Of a DNA stretch of 64,000 nucleotides, positions 52,171 to 64,000 are shown in pieces (position 1 is the first letter of the stretch; each line of letters starts with the position of its first letter). Location: positions 38,992 to 102,991 of the forward strand of contig NZ_DLHL01000048.1 in the NCBI RefSeq assembly GCF_002483225.1, read 5' to 3'. The notes beneath the pieces were generated by a model. That model was not told the origin of the DNA. It saw nothing but the letters and a program-made list of their open reading frames with translations, and ran no database searches. The translations under genes were made by a program, and so were the position numbers. The stretch is from Gemmatimonas sp. UBA7669. GTDB taxonomy: Bacteria; Gemmatimonadota; Gemmatimonadetes; Gemmatimonadales; Gemmatimonadaceae.

Positions 52171-53142
52171 GTGACCAAAACCGCGCTCATCACCGGCATT
52201 ACGGGCCAGGATGGCTCGTATCTCGCCGAGCTCCTGCTGGCCAAGGGCTACCGCGTCGTGGGCGTCGTCCGACGCTCGTCCACCACGCCCTACGAACGCA
52301 TCGCGCACCTCGTCGATCGCATTGAACTGGTGTCGGCCGACCTGCTCGACCAGACCTCGCTCACCGACGTGGTTCAGGCAGCCCAGCCCGACGAGATCTA
52401 CAACCTCGCGGCGCAAAGCTTCGTGCAGACCTCGTGGAATCAGCCCGTGCTGACGGGCGAGTTCACGGCGCTCGGCGTGACGCGTATGCTCGAAGCCCTG
52501 CGCAAGGCCGCACCCAAGGCGCGCTTTTACCAGGCCAGCTCGAGCGAACAGTTCGGCAAGGTGGTGGAGACACCGCAGCGGGAAAGCACGCCGTTCTATC
52601 CGCGCTCGCCGTATGGCGTGGCCAAGGTGTACGGCCACTGGATCACCGTGAACTACCGCGAAAGCTTCGGGCTCTACGCCGTGAGCGGTATTCTGTTCAA
52701 TCACGAGTCGCCGCGGCGTGGCCTCGAGTTTGTCACGCGCAAGATTTCCGATGGCGTTGCCCGCATCAAGCTCGGTTTGCAGCAGGAACTGCGACTGGGC
52801 AACCTGGACGCACGGCGCGACTGGGGCTTTGCCGGTGACTACGTGGACGCCATGTGGCGCATGCTGCAGCAGGATACGCCGGATGACTATGTCATTGGCA
52901 CGGGTGAGACGTTTTCGGTGCGCGAGTTCTGCGAGGCAGCCTTTGGCGCCGTGGGCCTCGACTATCGCAATCACGTCGTGCAGGACGAGCGCTTCTTCCG
53001 CCCCGCCGAAGTGGACCTGCTGGTGGCGGATCCGTCCAAGGCGCAGACCCAACTCGGCTGGCAGCCCCGGGTATCCTTTGCGCAGTTGGTGGCCATGATG
53101 GTTGAGGCCGACCTCGCGCGGTATCAGCGTTCCAACGCGTGA
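52171..53142 (+). CDS. gmd: GDP-mannose 4,6-dehydratase
   Basis: 323 residues from GTG 52171. SDR-extended fold: ALITGITGQDGSYLAELLL, catalytic SSSEQFGK and Y-x3-K in PYGVAKVYGHW, plus FNHESPRRGLEFVTRKI and the GDP-binding LGNLDARRDWGFAGDY. Converts GDP-D-mannose to GDP-4-keto-6-deoxy-D-mannose, the precursor of GDP-D-rhamnose and GDP-L-fucose. It overlaps rmd by four bases. Confidence 0.95.
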   Translation: MTKTALITGITGQDGSYLAELLLAKGYRVVGVVRRSSTTPYERIAHLVDRIELVSADLLDQTSLTDVVQAAQPDEIYNLAAQSFVQTSWNQPVLTGEFTALGVTRMLEALRKAAPKARFYQASSSEQFGKVVETPQRESTPFYPRSPYGVAKVYGHWITVNYRESFGLYAVSGILFNHESPRRGLEFVTRKISDGVARIKLGLQQELRLGNLDARRDWGFAGDYVDAMWRMLQQDTPDDYVIGTGETFSVREFCEAAFGAVGLDYRNHVVQDERFFRPAEVDLLVADPSKAQTQLGWQPRVSFAQLVAMMVEADLARYQRSNA

Positions 53143-54111
53143 GCACTGACGTTCGGCCGCTGGGGCGTGTGCTGGTCACCGGAGCGGCCGGCTTTGTTGG
53201 GGGCTGGCTGCTGCCCGCGCTCTGGAAGGCCGGCGCCTCCGCTGTCACGGCGTTGGCCACCGAGACGGAGCCGGGCAACGCGTCGTCCACGGCGGACGGT
53301 GCGCCAGATACGCGCTGGATGCTGGGGGATTTGCGCGACGATGCCTACGTGGCGCACGTCGCGCGCGAGGCAGCCGCTGACACCGTCGTGCATCTGGCCG
53401 CCGTCTCGCATGTGCCAACGGCCGCCGCCGACCCCGCCGCGGCCTGGGATATCAACGTCACGGCCACCGCGCGACTCCTGCATGTCGTTCGCCAGCAGCG
53501 CGACGCACAGGGCCGCGACCCCGTCGTATTGCTTGTCGGCAGTGCCGAGCAGTACGGCCGGCATCCGTCGCACGGTGAGCGTTTGCACGAAGACGACGTC
53601 CAGGCGCCGCGCACGGTGTATGCGGCCACCAAGGCGGCGCAGGAAGTCCTGGCCCTTCAGCAATGGCGGGCCGAGGCGCTCAAGGTGGTGGTCGCCCGCA
53701 GTTTCAATCACAGTGGGGCAGGGCAGGCGCCGCGTTTCTTGTTGCCGGCGCTGGTGCAGCGCGCGGTGCAGCTCCGGGACGCCGCGCCGGGCACACCCAT
53801 GGCGGTTGGCAATCGCACGCCAATTCGCGACTTCCTGCATGTCTCGGACGTCGTGGCTGCGTATATTTCGCTCTGTCAACGCGGTACGCCCGGCGAGGCG
53901 TACAATGTGGCCAGTGGCACCGGATGGTCGGTGCAGCAGGTGCTCGACCGGGTTCTGGCGCGCGCGGGTTCGCATGCGACACCGGTGGAGGATCCGGCGC
54001 TGGTCCGGCCGGTTGATGTTCCCGTGCTGGTGGGGAACCCGAACAAGCTGCAGCGCGCCACCGATTGGCGCCCGCTGCGCACTCTCGACGACATCATCGA
54101 CGATCTGATCC

Positions 54112-54128
<17 letters not shown>
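53139..54128 (+). CDS. rmd: GDP-4-keto-6-deoxy-D-mannose reductase (RMD-like)
   Basis: 329 residues, GTG start. NAD-binding VLVTGAAGFVGGWLLPAL, VVHLAAVSHVP, catalytic Ser in LLVGSAEQYG, Y-x3-K in VYAATKAAQE, and RSFNHSGAGQAPRFLLPAL, the RMD-typical core. Expected to yield GDP-D-rhamnose. Coupled to gmd. GDP-fucose synthase (a related SDR) is less likely, since this sequence lacks its typical C-terminus. Its last 17 bases overlap carB. Confidence 0.9.
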
Positions 54129-57359
<3,231 letters not shown>

Positions 57360-57363
<4 letters not shown>

Positions 57364-58064
57364 GCACGGCCAACGCGTCACCGTCGGCCAACGCCAGCGT
57401 ACCGCCGGGCATGATCGCCCGGCCCGGTGAGGGACACGTGGGCGCCGGCGTCACGCTTGGCGCGGGTGCGCTCGTGCACGAGTCGGCCTATGTGGACGAT
57501 GGCGCCAGCATTGGCGCTGGCTCGCGTGTCTGGCATTTCTGTCACGTCAACGGAGGGGCCGTCATTGGCGCCCGCTGTTCGCTGGGGCAGAACGTCGTCG
57601 TCATGAACGGCGTGACGGTGGGTGACAACGCCCGCATCCAGAACAATGTGTCGTTGTACGAGGGCGTCGAGTTGGAAGATGATGTCTTCTGCGGACCGTC
57701 CATGGTGTTCACCAACGTCATCAATCCGCGCAGTAGCGTGTCGCGCAAGCACGAGTATCAGCGCACGCTGGTGCGGCGTGGGGCGAGCATTGGTGCCAAC
57801 GCCACCATCGTGTGTGGCGTGACCATCGGTCGGCATGCCTTCATCGGCGCCGGCGCCGTCGTCACGCGCGATGTGCCCGACTTTGCGCTCATGGCCGGCG
57901 TGCCCGCGCGTCGCATCGGATGGATGTCGGAGGCCGGACATCGCCTCGACGTCGTAGGCCCGCACGCCGGTGACGCCACGGCCGAGGAGCTGCGCTGTCC
58001 CGGCACCGGCCGACGTTATCTGCGTCGCGGCGACATGGTTACACCTGTTGAGGAGCAGCAGTGA
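57360..58064 (+). CDS. wbpD: UDP-2-acetamido-3-amino-glucuronate N-acetyltransferase (WbpD/WlbB-like)
   Basis: 234 residues from GTG 57360 overlapping the carB stop. Left-handed beta-helix hexapeptide repeats (IGAGSRVWHFCHVNGGAVIG; LGQNVVVMNGVTVGDNARIQNNVSLYEGV), the VFTNVINPRSSVSRKHEY loop typical of WbpD, and the final IGAGAVVTRDVPDFALMAGVPARRIGW. Adds the 3-N-acetyl group to the UDP-GlcNAc3NA intermediate. A C-terminal about 45-residue tail with CPGTGRRYL is extra. Confidence 0.9.
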
Positions 58065-59122
58065 GCGAAGCACTCGTGCCCGCCGATCGCCGCATCCGCC
58101 TGGCTCTCGTCGGCTGCGGTCGCATCAGCAAGAACCATTTTGATGCCATCGCCAAGATTCCCGAGCTCGAGCTCGTGGCGGTGTGCGACATCGTGCCCGA
58201 GCGCGCGCAGCAGGCCGGCGTGGCGCATGGAGTCCCGTTCTTCACCAGCATCGAGCAGATGCTGGCCGAGGTGCCCAGCGACGCGGTGGTGATTGCCACG
58301 CCGAGTGGTCTGCATCCGCAGCATGGCATGCTGGCGGCCCGCGCGGGGCGTCATGTCATCAGCGAGAAGCCCATGGCCATCTCGCTGGCCGCGGCCGACG
58401 CCCTGGTGCAGGCCTGCGACGACAACCGCGTGCACCTGTTCGTGGTCAAGCAGAACCGGCTCAATCCGCCCATCGTGCTGCTCAAGCGCGCCATCGATCG
58501 CGGTCGCTTCGGTCGCATCTACATGGCCAACTGCACCGTGCGCTGGACGCGTCCGCAGGACTACTACGATCAGGCGCCGTGGCGCGGTACCTGGGAGTTC
58601 GACGGTGGAGCCTTCATGAATCAGGCCTCGCACTATGTCGACCTCGTGCAGTGGTTGGTGGGCCCCGTGGAAAGCGTGATGGCCAAGACGGCCACGCTCG
58701 CGCGGCGCATCGAAGCCGAGGACAGTGGGGCCGCCGTGCTCAAGTTCCGATCGGGCGCCATCGGCGTCATCGAAGTCACCATGCTCACGTTCCCCAAGAA
58801 TCTCGAGGGCTCCATCACCATCCTCGGCGAGAAGGGCAGCGTGAAGATCGGCGGCACCGCCGTCAATCGCGTCGAGCATTGGCAGTTTGCCGACTACGAT
58901 GACGATGACAAGCTGGTGGAGCAGGCCAACACCAACCCGCCCAGCGTCTATGGTTTTGGCCACGAAGGCTATTACCGCAACGTGGTGTCGGTGCTGCGTG
59001 GTCAGGCCACGCCGGACACCGACGGGCGCGCCGGGCGCAAGTCGCTCGAGCTCATTCTTGGCATCTACGAATCCGCGAAGACCGGCCGTGACGTGCCGCT
59101 GCCGTTGCGGGTCAACCTCTAG
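58061..59122 (+). CDS. wbpB: UDP-GlcNAcA 3-dehydrogenase (WbpB/WlbA-like, Gfo/Idh/MocA family)
   Basis: 353 residues. Rossmann motif LALVGCGRISKNHFDAI, EKPMAISLAAAD, and the catalytic-lysine and downstream regions (VVKQNRLNPPIVLLKRAI; GAFMNQASHYVDLVQWLVG) characteristic of WlbA. Oxidises the 3-hydroxyl of UDP-GlcNAc uronate to a ketone for transamination by the next gene product. The start overlaps the wbpD stop by four bases. Confidence 0.93.
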   Translation: MSEALVPADRRIRLALVGCGRISKNHFDAIAKIPELELVAVCDIVPERAQQAGVAHGVPFFTSIEQMLAEVPSDAVVIATPSGLHPQHGMLAARAGRHVISEKPMAISLAAADALVQACDDNRVHLFVVKQNRLNPPIVLLKRAIDRGRFGRIYMANCTVRWTRPQDYYDQAPWRGTWEFDGGAFMNQASHYVDLVQWLVGPVESVMAKTATLARRIEAEDSGAAVLKFRSGAIGVIEVTMLTFPKNLEGSITILGEKGSVKIGGTAVNRVEHWQFADYDDDDKLVEQANTNPPSVYGFGHEGYYRNVVSVLRGQATPDTDGRAGRKSLELILGIYESAKTGRDVPLPLRVNL

Positions 59123-59140
59123 TTCACAGAGTTCACAGCA

Positions 59141-60253
59141 ATGGCCGTCCCTCTTCTCGATCTCAAGGCCCAGCACGCGACCATCCGCGATGAGGTGGTC
59201 GCGGCGCTCATGCAGGTCGTCGACCAGCAGGCCTTCATTCTTGGCGATCCCGTGGCGCAGCTCGAGTGCCACGTGGCCGGCCTCTCTCAGGTCAAGTACG
59301 CCGCGGGCTGTGCCAATGGTACCGACGCCATTCTGCTCGCGCTGCGTGCGCTGGGCGTGGGAGCCGGCGATGAAGTCATCACCACGCCGTTCACGTTCTT
59401 TGCCACCGGCGGCGCCATTCACAACGTGGGTGCGCGTCCGGTGTTTGTCGACATCGATCCGAAGACCTACAACATCGATCCGGCGCAGGTCACGCCTGCC
59501 ATCACGTCGCGCACCAAGGCCGTGATTGCCGTGGATCTCTTCGGGCAGATGGCGCCCATTGAGCAGGTCGCGGCAGCGGCGCAGGGTCTGCCGGTCATTG
59601 AAGACGCCGCGCAGTCGATTGGCGCGAGTCGCCTCATCGATGGCAGGAAGGTCATGGCCGGTGAAGCCGCAGCCATCGGCACCTACAGTTTCTTCCCGTC
59701 CAAGAATCTGGGCGGCTACGGCGACGGCGGCATGATGGTCACGCAGGATGAAGCGCTCTTCGAGGCGCTCATGAAGCTGCGGACGCACGGCAGCCGCCGC
59801 ACGTACTATCACGAGATCGTGGGCTACAACAGTCGTCTCGATGCCCTGCAGGCCGCCGTGCTGTTGGCCAAGCTGCCGCATCTCGAAGGCTGGAGCGCCG
59901 CGCGTCGTCGCAACGCGGCCTACTACGACGCGGCCTTCGCCAATCTGGCCGAGGTGACCACGCCGTTTGTCGATCCGGCCAACACGTCCATCTACAACCA
60001 GTACACCATTCGCGTTACGCAGCGCGATGCACTGCAGGCGCATCTCAAGGCGCAGGGCATCGGCTCGAACGTGTACTACCCGTTGCCGCTTCACCTGCAG
60101 CCCTGCTTCGCGTATCTCGGATACCGCGAAGGCCAGTGCCCTGAGGCCGAGCGCGCGTCGAAGGAAGTGTTGTCCCTGCCGATTTATCCCGAGCTCACCA
60201 CGGCACAGCTCGACGAAGTCATTGCCGCCGTGCGCGGCTTCTTCGGTCACTGA
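59141..60253 (+). CDS. wbpE: DegT/DnrJ/EryC1 aminotransferase (WbpE/WlbC-like)
   Basis: 370 residues, PLP-dependent. PLLDLKAQHATIRDEV at the start is WbpE-like; CANGTDAILLALRALGVGAGDEV, DAAQSIGA (PLP Asp), and SFFPSKNLGGYGDGGMMV with the Schiff-base Lys. Transfers an amino group (usually from Glu) to the 3-keto sugar. Between wbpB and wbpA in pathway context. Confidence 0.93.
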   Translation: MAVPLLDLKAQHATIRDEVVAALMQVVDQQAFILGDPVAQLECHVAGLSQVKYAAGCANGTDAILLALRALGVGAGDEVITTPFTFFATGGAIHNVGARPVFVDIDPKTYNIDPAQVTPAITSRTKAVIAVDLFGQMAPIEQVAAAAQGLPVIEDAAQSIGASRLIDGRKVMAGEAAAIGTYSFFPSKNLGGYGDGGMMVTQDEALFEALMKLRTHGSRRTYYHEIVGYNSRLDALQAAVLLAKLPHLEGWSAARRRNAAYYDAAFANLAEVTTPFVDPANTSIYNQYTIRVTQRDALQAHLKAQGIGSNVYYPLPLHLQPCFAYLGYREGQCPEAERASKEVLSLPIYPELTTAQLDEVIAAVRGFFGH

Positions 60254-60281
60254 GCTCACATTGACAACCAGGTCGCACTCC

Positions 60282-61628
60282 ATGAGCACCAAGGATCAAC
60301 TGCTGGCCCGCATCGCCGATCGCTCGGCGGTGATCGGTGTGGTCGGCCTCGGCTATGTGGGGCTGCCACTCGCCCTCGAGTTCGTGCACGCCGGCTTCCG
60401 CGTCATAGGCTATGACGTGAGCGAACGCGTCGTGGACCTGCTCATGAGTGGACAGTCGCACATTCAGGATATTCCCGGCGCGCAGGTGCAGCAGGCGGTG
60501 GCCAACGGGACGTTCGTGGCCACCACGCTCGAGAATCGCCTCGGCGAGTGCGATGCCATCTCCATTGCCGTGCCCACGCCGCTCTCCAAGACGCGCGATC
60601 CGGACATGGCCTTCGTCCTGAGCGCCGCCGATGCCATTGCGCGGCAGGCGCACCCCGGCCTGTGTGTGGTGCTGGAAAGCACCACCTATCCCGGCACCAC
60701 GCGGGAGCTACTGCAGCCCCGACTCGAAGCCAAGGGGCTCACGGTGGGGCAGGATGTGTTCGTGGCCTTCAGCCCCGAGCGGGTGGACCCGGGCAACCCG
60801 GTCTACCACACCAAGAACACGCCCAAGGTGGTGGGTGGCATTTCGCCGGCCTGTGTCGAGGTGGCCACGGCGCTCTACGCCAGCTGCATCGACACCGTGG
60901 TGCCGGTGAGTTCGCCCGAGAGCGCCGAGCTGGTGAAGCTGCTGGAGAACACCTTCCGCGCGGTGAACATCGGCCTGGTGAACGAAATCGCGATTGTGTG
61001 TGACAAACTGGGCGTGAACGTCTGGGAAGTCATCGACGCCGCGGCCACCAAGCCGTTCGGTTTCATGAAGTTCACGCCGGGGCCCGGCATCGGCGGGCAC
61101 TGCATCCCGCTTGATCCGCACTACCTCGCCTGGAAGATGCGCACACTCAACTACAAGACGCGGTTCATCGACCTCGCCAGCGAGATCAACTCGCACATGC
61201 CCGAGTGGGTGGTGCAGAAGGTCGCCGACGCGCTCAACGAGGCGCGCAAGGCGGTGCGCGGCAGCCGGGTGCTGGTGCTCGGCGTGGCCTACAAGCGCGA
61301 CATCGACGACGTGCGCGAGAGCCCGGCGCTCGATGTCATCCGCCTGCTCGAGGAGCGCGGGGCGCATGTGGAGTACCACGATCCCTTCGTGAGCGAGTTC
61401 CGCGAGGAGGGACACGTGCGCAAGGGCGTGGAACTGAGCGACGAGATGCTGCGCTGGGCCGACGCGGTCGTCATCGTCACCGACCACAAGCAGGTGGACT
61501 ACCAGCGCGTGGTCGATCACGCCACGCTGCTGGTGGACACCCGCAATGTCACCGCGACGCTCGCGCCAGGCCGCGCCCGCATCGTGCCGCTGGCCTCCGG
61601 TTCCCGCAGCCTCGGAGCGTCAACTTGA
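60282..61628 (+). CDS. wbpA: UDP-N-acetyl-D-glucosamine 6-dehydrogenase (WbpA-like)
   Basis: 448 residues. VIGVVGLGYVGLPLALEFV (NAD), VPTPLSKTRDPD, LESTTYPGTTRELL, AFSPERVDPGN, catalytic Cys in GGHCIPLDPHYLAWK, and VLVLGVAYKRDIDDVRESPAL. Oxidises UDP-GlcNAc to UDP-GlcNAc uronate, first step of the UDP-GlcNAc(3NAc)A route. UDP-ManNAc dehydrogenase is a weaker alternative. The stop lies within the -35-like element TTGAAC before the next gene. Confidence 0.92.
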   Translation: MSTKDQLLARIADRSAVIGVVGLGYVGLPLALEFVHAGFRVIGYDVSERVVDLLMSGQSHIQDIPGAQVQQAVANGTFVATTLENRLGECDAISIAVPTPLSKTRDPDMAFVLSAADAIARQAHPGLCVVLESTTYPGTTRELLQPRLEAKGLTVGQDVFVAFSPERVDPGNPVYHTKNTPKVVGGISPACVEVATALYASCIDTVVPVSSPESAELVKLLENTFRAVNIGLVNEIAIVCDKLGVNVWEVIDAAATKPFGFMKFTPGPGIGGHCIPLDPHYLAWKMRTLNYKTRFIDLASEINSHMPEWVVQKVADALNEARKAVRGSRVLVLGVAYKRDIDDVRESPALDVIRLLEERGAHVEYHDPFVSEFREEGHVRKGVELSDEMLRWADAVVIVTDHKQVDYQRVVDHATLLVDTRNVTATLAPGRARIVPLASGSRSLGAST

Positions 61629-61707
61629 ACTCCGACGCCCCCCACTGGGTATCTTGTTCCACATGAGCGCTCGACATTCCCGCCCGGACCATCGTCCGGA
61701 GTTCCGC

Positions 61708-62580
61708 ATGGAGTTCCGCCTGTTGATGCTGCTGAGCATGGCCGCCGCCCTGGCGGCCTGCTCACGTGGTTTCCGACCGGCGGACTTCGCGAACCCCGAG
61801 GCGCTGTTTCAGGCGACGCTCGTGGAGTTCCAGAAGAAGAAATGGGACAATGCCCAGCTGGGCTTCGAGCGCCTCACGGTTGACCTGAGTTCGCGTGACC
61901 CGCTGCTCGCTCCGGCCTACTTCTACCTCGCGCTCACGCATGAGCGCAAGAAGGAGTTCCTGCTGGCGGCGCAGGCCTACGAGCGCGTCACCGACGGTTT
62001 CCCGGACGACACGCTGGCCCCCATGGCCATGCTGGGCACCGGGGCGTCGTATCAGAGCCTCTGGCGCCGTCCGAATCTCGACCCGGAGTACGGCCAGAAG
62101 GCGGTGTCGATTTTGCGCGCGCTGCTCTCGTCCTATCCGGAAGCCAAGGAAACCGAGGACGCCAAGCGCCGCATCACGCAGCTCGAAGAGTGGTTCGCGC
62201 AGAAGGACTACGACACGGGCGTCCATTACATCAAGGTGCGTCGGGCCATCGACCCGGCCATCATCTACTTCAAGGACGTCGTCACCACCTATCCGGCCAC
62301 CCGGGCGGCTCGCCTGTCGTGGCTGCGCCTGCATGAGCTCTACACTCGTATCCGCTGGAAGGAAGACGCAGCGGAAACGTGTACGGCCATGTGGAAGGCC
62401 TATCCGGGTGACGCTGACGTCGTGGCGGCCTGTGGTGCCGCGCCGGCCGATACGGCCAAAGTCGCCAGTGACAGCACGGGGGTCGGCAAGGTCTCGGCCG
62501 ACACGGCGTCGCTTGAGCGGCCGGCCATCGTGCCTTCACCGGTGGCCTTCGCCCGGCCCGGCCCGCACTCCTTCCACTGA
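61708..62580 (+). CDS. bamD: BamD-like TPR lipoprotein
   Basis: 290 residues. Lipobox AAALAAC at the N-terminus (cysteine at 18). BamD/YfiO-like TPR repeats: FQATLVEFQKKKWDNAQLGFE, FYLALTHERKKEFLLAAQAYE, AKRRITQLEEWFAQKDYDTG, AIIYFKDVVTTYPATRAARL. The last 60 residues are a low-complexity tail. Likely part of the outer-membrane protein assembly machine. The start at 61708 has CCGGAG upstream; an ATG at 61663 has a TTGAAC-19-TATCTT promoter seven bases before it and could be used by a leaderless mRNA. Confidence 0.75.
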   Translation: MEFRLLMLLSMAAALAACSRGFRPADFANPEALFQATLVEFQKKKWDNAQLGFERLTVDLSSRDPLLAPAYFYLALTHERKKEFLLAAQAYERVTDGFPDDTLAPMAMLGTGASYQSLWRRPNLDPEYGQKAVSILRALLSSYPEAKETEDAKRRITQLEEWFAQKDYDTGVHYIKVRRAIDPAIIYFKDVVTTYPATRAARLSWLRLHELYTRIRWKEDAAETCTAMWKAYPGDADVVAACGAAPADTAKVASDSTGVGKVSADTASLERPAIVPSPVAFARPGPHSFH

Positions 62581-62594
62581 TCCGGTCGGCACCC

Positions 62595-63218
62595 GTGCGG
62601 TCGCCTCTGCGAATCGGCCTCTTCGGCGGCTCGTTCGACCCACCGCACATCGGGCATCTGCTCATGGTGCAGGACGTGCGGGACCAGTTGGCGCTCGATC
62701 GCCTGCTCGTCATTCCCGCCGCCCAGCAGCCCCTCAAGGGGTCGGAGCAGACGCCTGCCGCGCATCGCCTGGCCATGGCCCAGGCCTGCTTCGCCGACAT
62801 ACCGGATTGCATCGTGGACCCCGCAGAAATCGAGCGGGGCGGGTTATCTTTCATGGTTGACACCGTGGCGGACCTGCGCCGGCGCTGGCCGGATGCAGAC
62901 CTCCACCTGCTCGTGGGGCATGATGTCGTGCCCACCCTGCCGCGCTGGAAGGACATCGATCACCTGCTCACGCAAGTGCAGCTCGTGGTGATGGACCGAA
63001 ACGGCGGCGGTGTGGGTGACCACGAGTTGGTGCACGGCGGCGTGCAGGCCAGGCGACTGGCCGTGCGACGGGTGGACGTGTCGTCAACCGAGATTCGAGC
63101 ACGCGTGGCGACGGGCCGCAGCATTCGCGGCTTCGTCACCGATGCCGTGGCGACGTACATCGCATCCACCGGGTTGTATCGCGAGAATTCCCGGGTTCGC
63201 GCAGCAACGGACTCCTGA
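62595..63218 (+). CDS. nadD: Nicotinate-nucleotide adenylyltransferase
   Basis: 207 residues, GTG start. Nucleotidyltransferase signature GLFGGSFDPPHIGHL, ADLHLLVGHDVVPTLPRWKD, and the C-terminal VSSTEIRARVATGRSIRGFV. Adenylylates nicotinate mononucleotide in NAD synthesis. Fourteen bases after the BamD-like gene and upstream of secA. Confidence 0.95.
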   Translation: MRSPLRIGLFGGSFDPPHIGHLLMVQDVRDQLALDRLLVIPAAQQPLKGSEQTPAAHRLAMAQACFADIPDCIVDPAEIERGGLSFMVDTVADLRRRWPDADLHLLVGHDVVPTLPRWKDIDHLLTQVQLVVMDRNGGGVGDHELVHGGVQARRLAVRRVDVSSTEIRARVATGRSIRGFVTDAVATYIASTGLYRENSRVRAATDS

Positions 63219-63278
63219 CGCCTTCGGGCAGATGGGCCGCGCGCGCAGCCCCTGGCCGAAGAGGTTCGAGAGGTCCAT

Positions 63279-64000
63279 ATGCTGAAGGGTCTGATCAGTA
63301 AGGTGTTCGGGACGCGCCATGAGCGCGAACGGCGGCGCGTGCAGCCCATCCTCGAGGAGATCCACGAGATCGAATCGCGGCTGGCCTCGCTGTCCGACGA
63401 AGAGATTCAGGCGCAGACCGCGAAGTTCCGTGGCATCCTCGCGGAACGCACCGGCCCCATCGAGGCTCGCATCGCGGAGCTCAAGGCACAAAAGCACAAC
63501 ACCGCCGATGCCGCCGAGCGTGAGCGACTCGACAACGAGCTGCAGGGCGCTGATGGCCGTGGCGGGGCGGAAGGTGAACTTCGCAGCACCATCGCCGAGG
63601 TGCTCGACGAGCTGCTGCCCGAAGCCTTTGCCACCGTGCGTGAAGCCTGCCGCCGTCTCAAGGGCCACAAGGTGCAGGTGCTCGGGCACGAGCTCGTGTG
63701 GGACATGGTGCCCTACGACGTGCAGCTCATCGGCGGCATTCAGCTGCATCTCGGCCGTATCGCGGAAATGGCCACGGGTGAGGGCAAGACGCTGGTGGCC
63801 ACGCTGCCACTCTACCTCAACGCCCTGCCGGCGCGTGGCGCGCATCTCGTCACCGTCAACAACTATCTCGCCCGCCGCGACTCGCAGTGGATGGGATATC
63901 TCTACGGCTGGCTTGGTCTGACCGTCGGCTGTCTCGATGACACCGAACCGGGGTCGTGGGAACGCAAGGCGGTGTACGCCTCCGACATCACCTACGGCAC
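63279..64000 (+). CDS. secA: Preprotein translocase ATPase SecA (5' part, runs off the window)
   Basis: The first 240 residues are present. ATG 63279 has GAGAGG before it. N-terminal helix LKGLISKVFGTRHERE, DEEIQAQTAKFRG, then an extra segment of about 45 residues (about 57-105, Glu/Ala/Arg-rich, RIAELKAQKHNTADAAERER) not found in E. coli SecA, then LPEAFATVREACRRLKG, MVPYDVQLIGG, and Walker A EMATGEGKTLVATLPLYLNAL. Drives Sec-dependent export. The frame continues past the right edge. Confidence 0.97.
   Translation, partial: MLKGLISKVFGTRHERERRRVQPILEEIHEIESRLASLSDEEIQAQTAKFRGILAERTGPIEARIAELKAQKHNTADAAERERLDNELQGADGRGGAEGELRSTIAEVLDELLPEAFATVREACRRLKGHKVQVLGHELVWDMVPYDVQLIGGIQLHLGRIAEMATGEGKTLVATLPLYLNALPARGAHLVTVNNYLARRDSQWMGYLYGWLGLTVGCLDDTEPGSWERKAVYASDITYG

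Noticed and set aside
58016..60292. 758-codon minus-strand open frame opposite wbpB and wbpE
   Set aside because: Antisense shadow; both plus-strand genes are recognised enzymes.

Overview
This 64 kb window is bacterial chromosome. It is GC-rich, with a coding density above 90 percent and long same-strand runs of genes that overlap by 1-4 bases (ATGA, TGATG, GTGA junctions). GTG starts are frequent and many genes have no Shine-Dalgarno sequence. The gene content points to a didermic, aerobic heterotroph: TonB/ExbB/ExbD, a BamD-like lipoprotein, many lipoproteins, a nagB-LmbE fusion, bacterial myo-inositol phosphate synthase, DUF4394 and NamZ. I infer Gemmatimonadota (Gemmatimonas-like) from the combination, but no rRNA is present to confirm it. 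I see no insertion sequence, prophage, integrase or CRISPR array; this looks like core chromosome.

Layout. 1-8.9 kb: end of a SecD-head-like gene, a serine hydrolase, an unknown gene, a collagen-repeat/DUF4394 lipoprotein, an NfeD + flotillin pair, a REC-GGDEF-EAL protein, a peroxiredoxin and Hsp20. 9.1-14.5 kb: two consecutive two-component systems, a PAS kinase with an NtrC-like regulator and then an OmpR-type regulator with a HAMP kinase. 14.5-18.1 kb: a TonB-ExbB-ExbD-ExbD energy-transduction operon plus a second TonB. 18.1-20.9 kb: amino-acid permease and dicarboxylate/glutamate symporter. 21.1-30.5 kb: an amino-sugar and peptidoglycan-recovery neighbourhood (NtrC-like regulator, BadF-type sugar kinase, SSS symporter, NagB-LmbE fusion, IscA-type protein, AmiE-like serine hydrolase, NamZ). 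30.5-41.9 kb: CDP-alcohol phosphatidyltransferase and inositol-phosphate synthase, a cluster of very small unknown genes around an E2 acyltransferase, PHP and SDR enzymes, a cysteine-rich unknown, thioredoxin reductase, an MBL hydrolase and aspartase. 42-48.4 kb: Rrf2 regulator, tRNA-Leu(CAG), smpB, cell-wall amidase, TPR lipoprotein, pyrD-pyrF. 48.4-52 kb: ribosomal alpha operon rpmJ-rpsM-rpsK-rpsD-rpoA-rplQ-rpmB. 52.1-61.6 kb: nucleotide-sugar genes (gmd-rmd, carB embedded, then wbpD-wbpB-wbpE-wbpA). 61.7-64 kb: bamD-like, nadD and the start of secA.

The most interesting points are: (1) both NtrC-family regulators have lost the residues needed to work with sigma-54; (2) an amino-sugar recovery locus in which an LmbE/PIG-L domain fused to NagB could replace NagA; (3) two promoters placed so that transcription should start on the first base of the ATG (leaderless mRNAs); (4) a cysteine-rich protein of unknown family at 37.1 kb beside a pteridine-reductase-like SDR that lacks its catalytic tyrosine; (5) a string of tiny unknown genes between inositol-phosphate synthase and a PHP phosphatase. 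All functional calls come from reading motifs and context; no database search was run.
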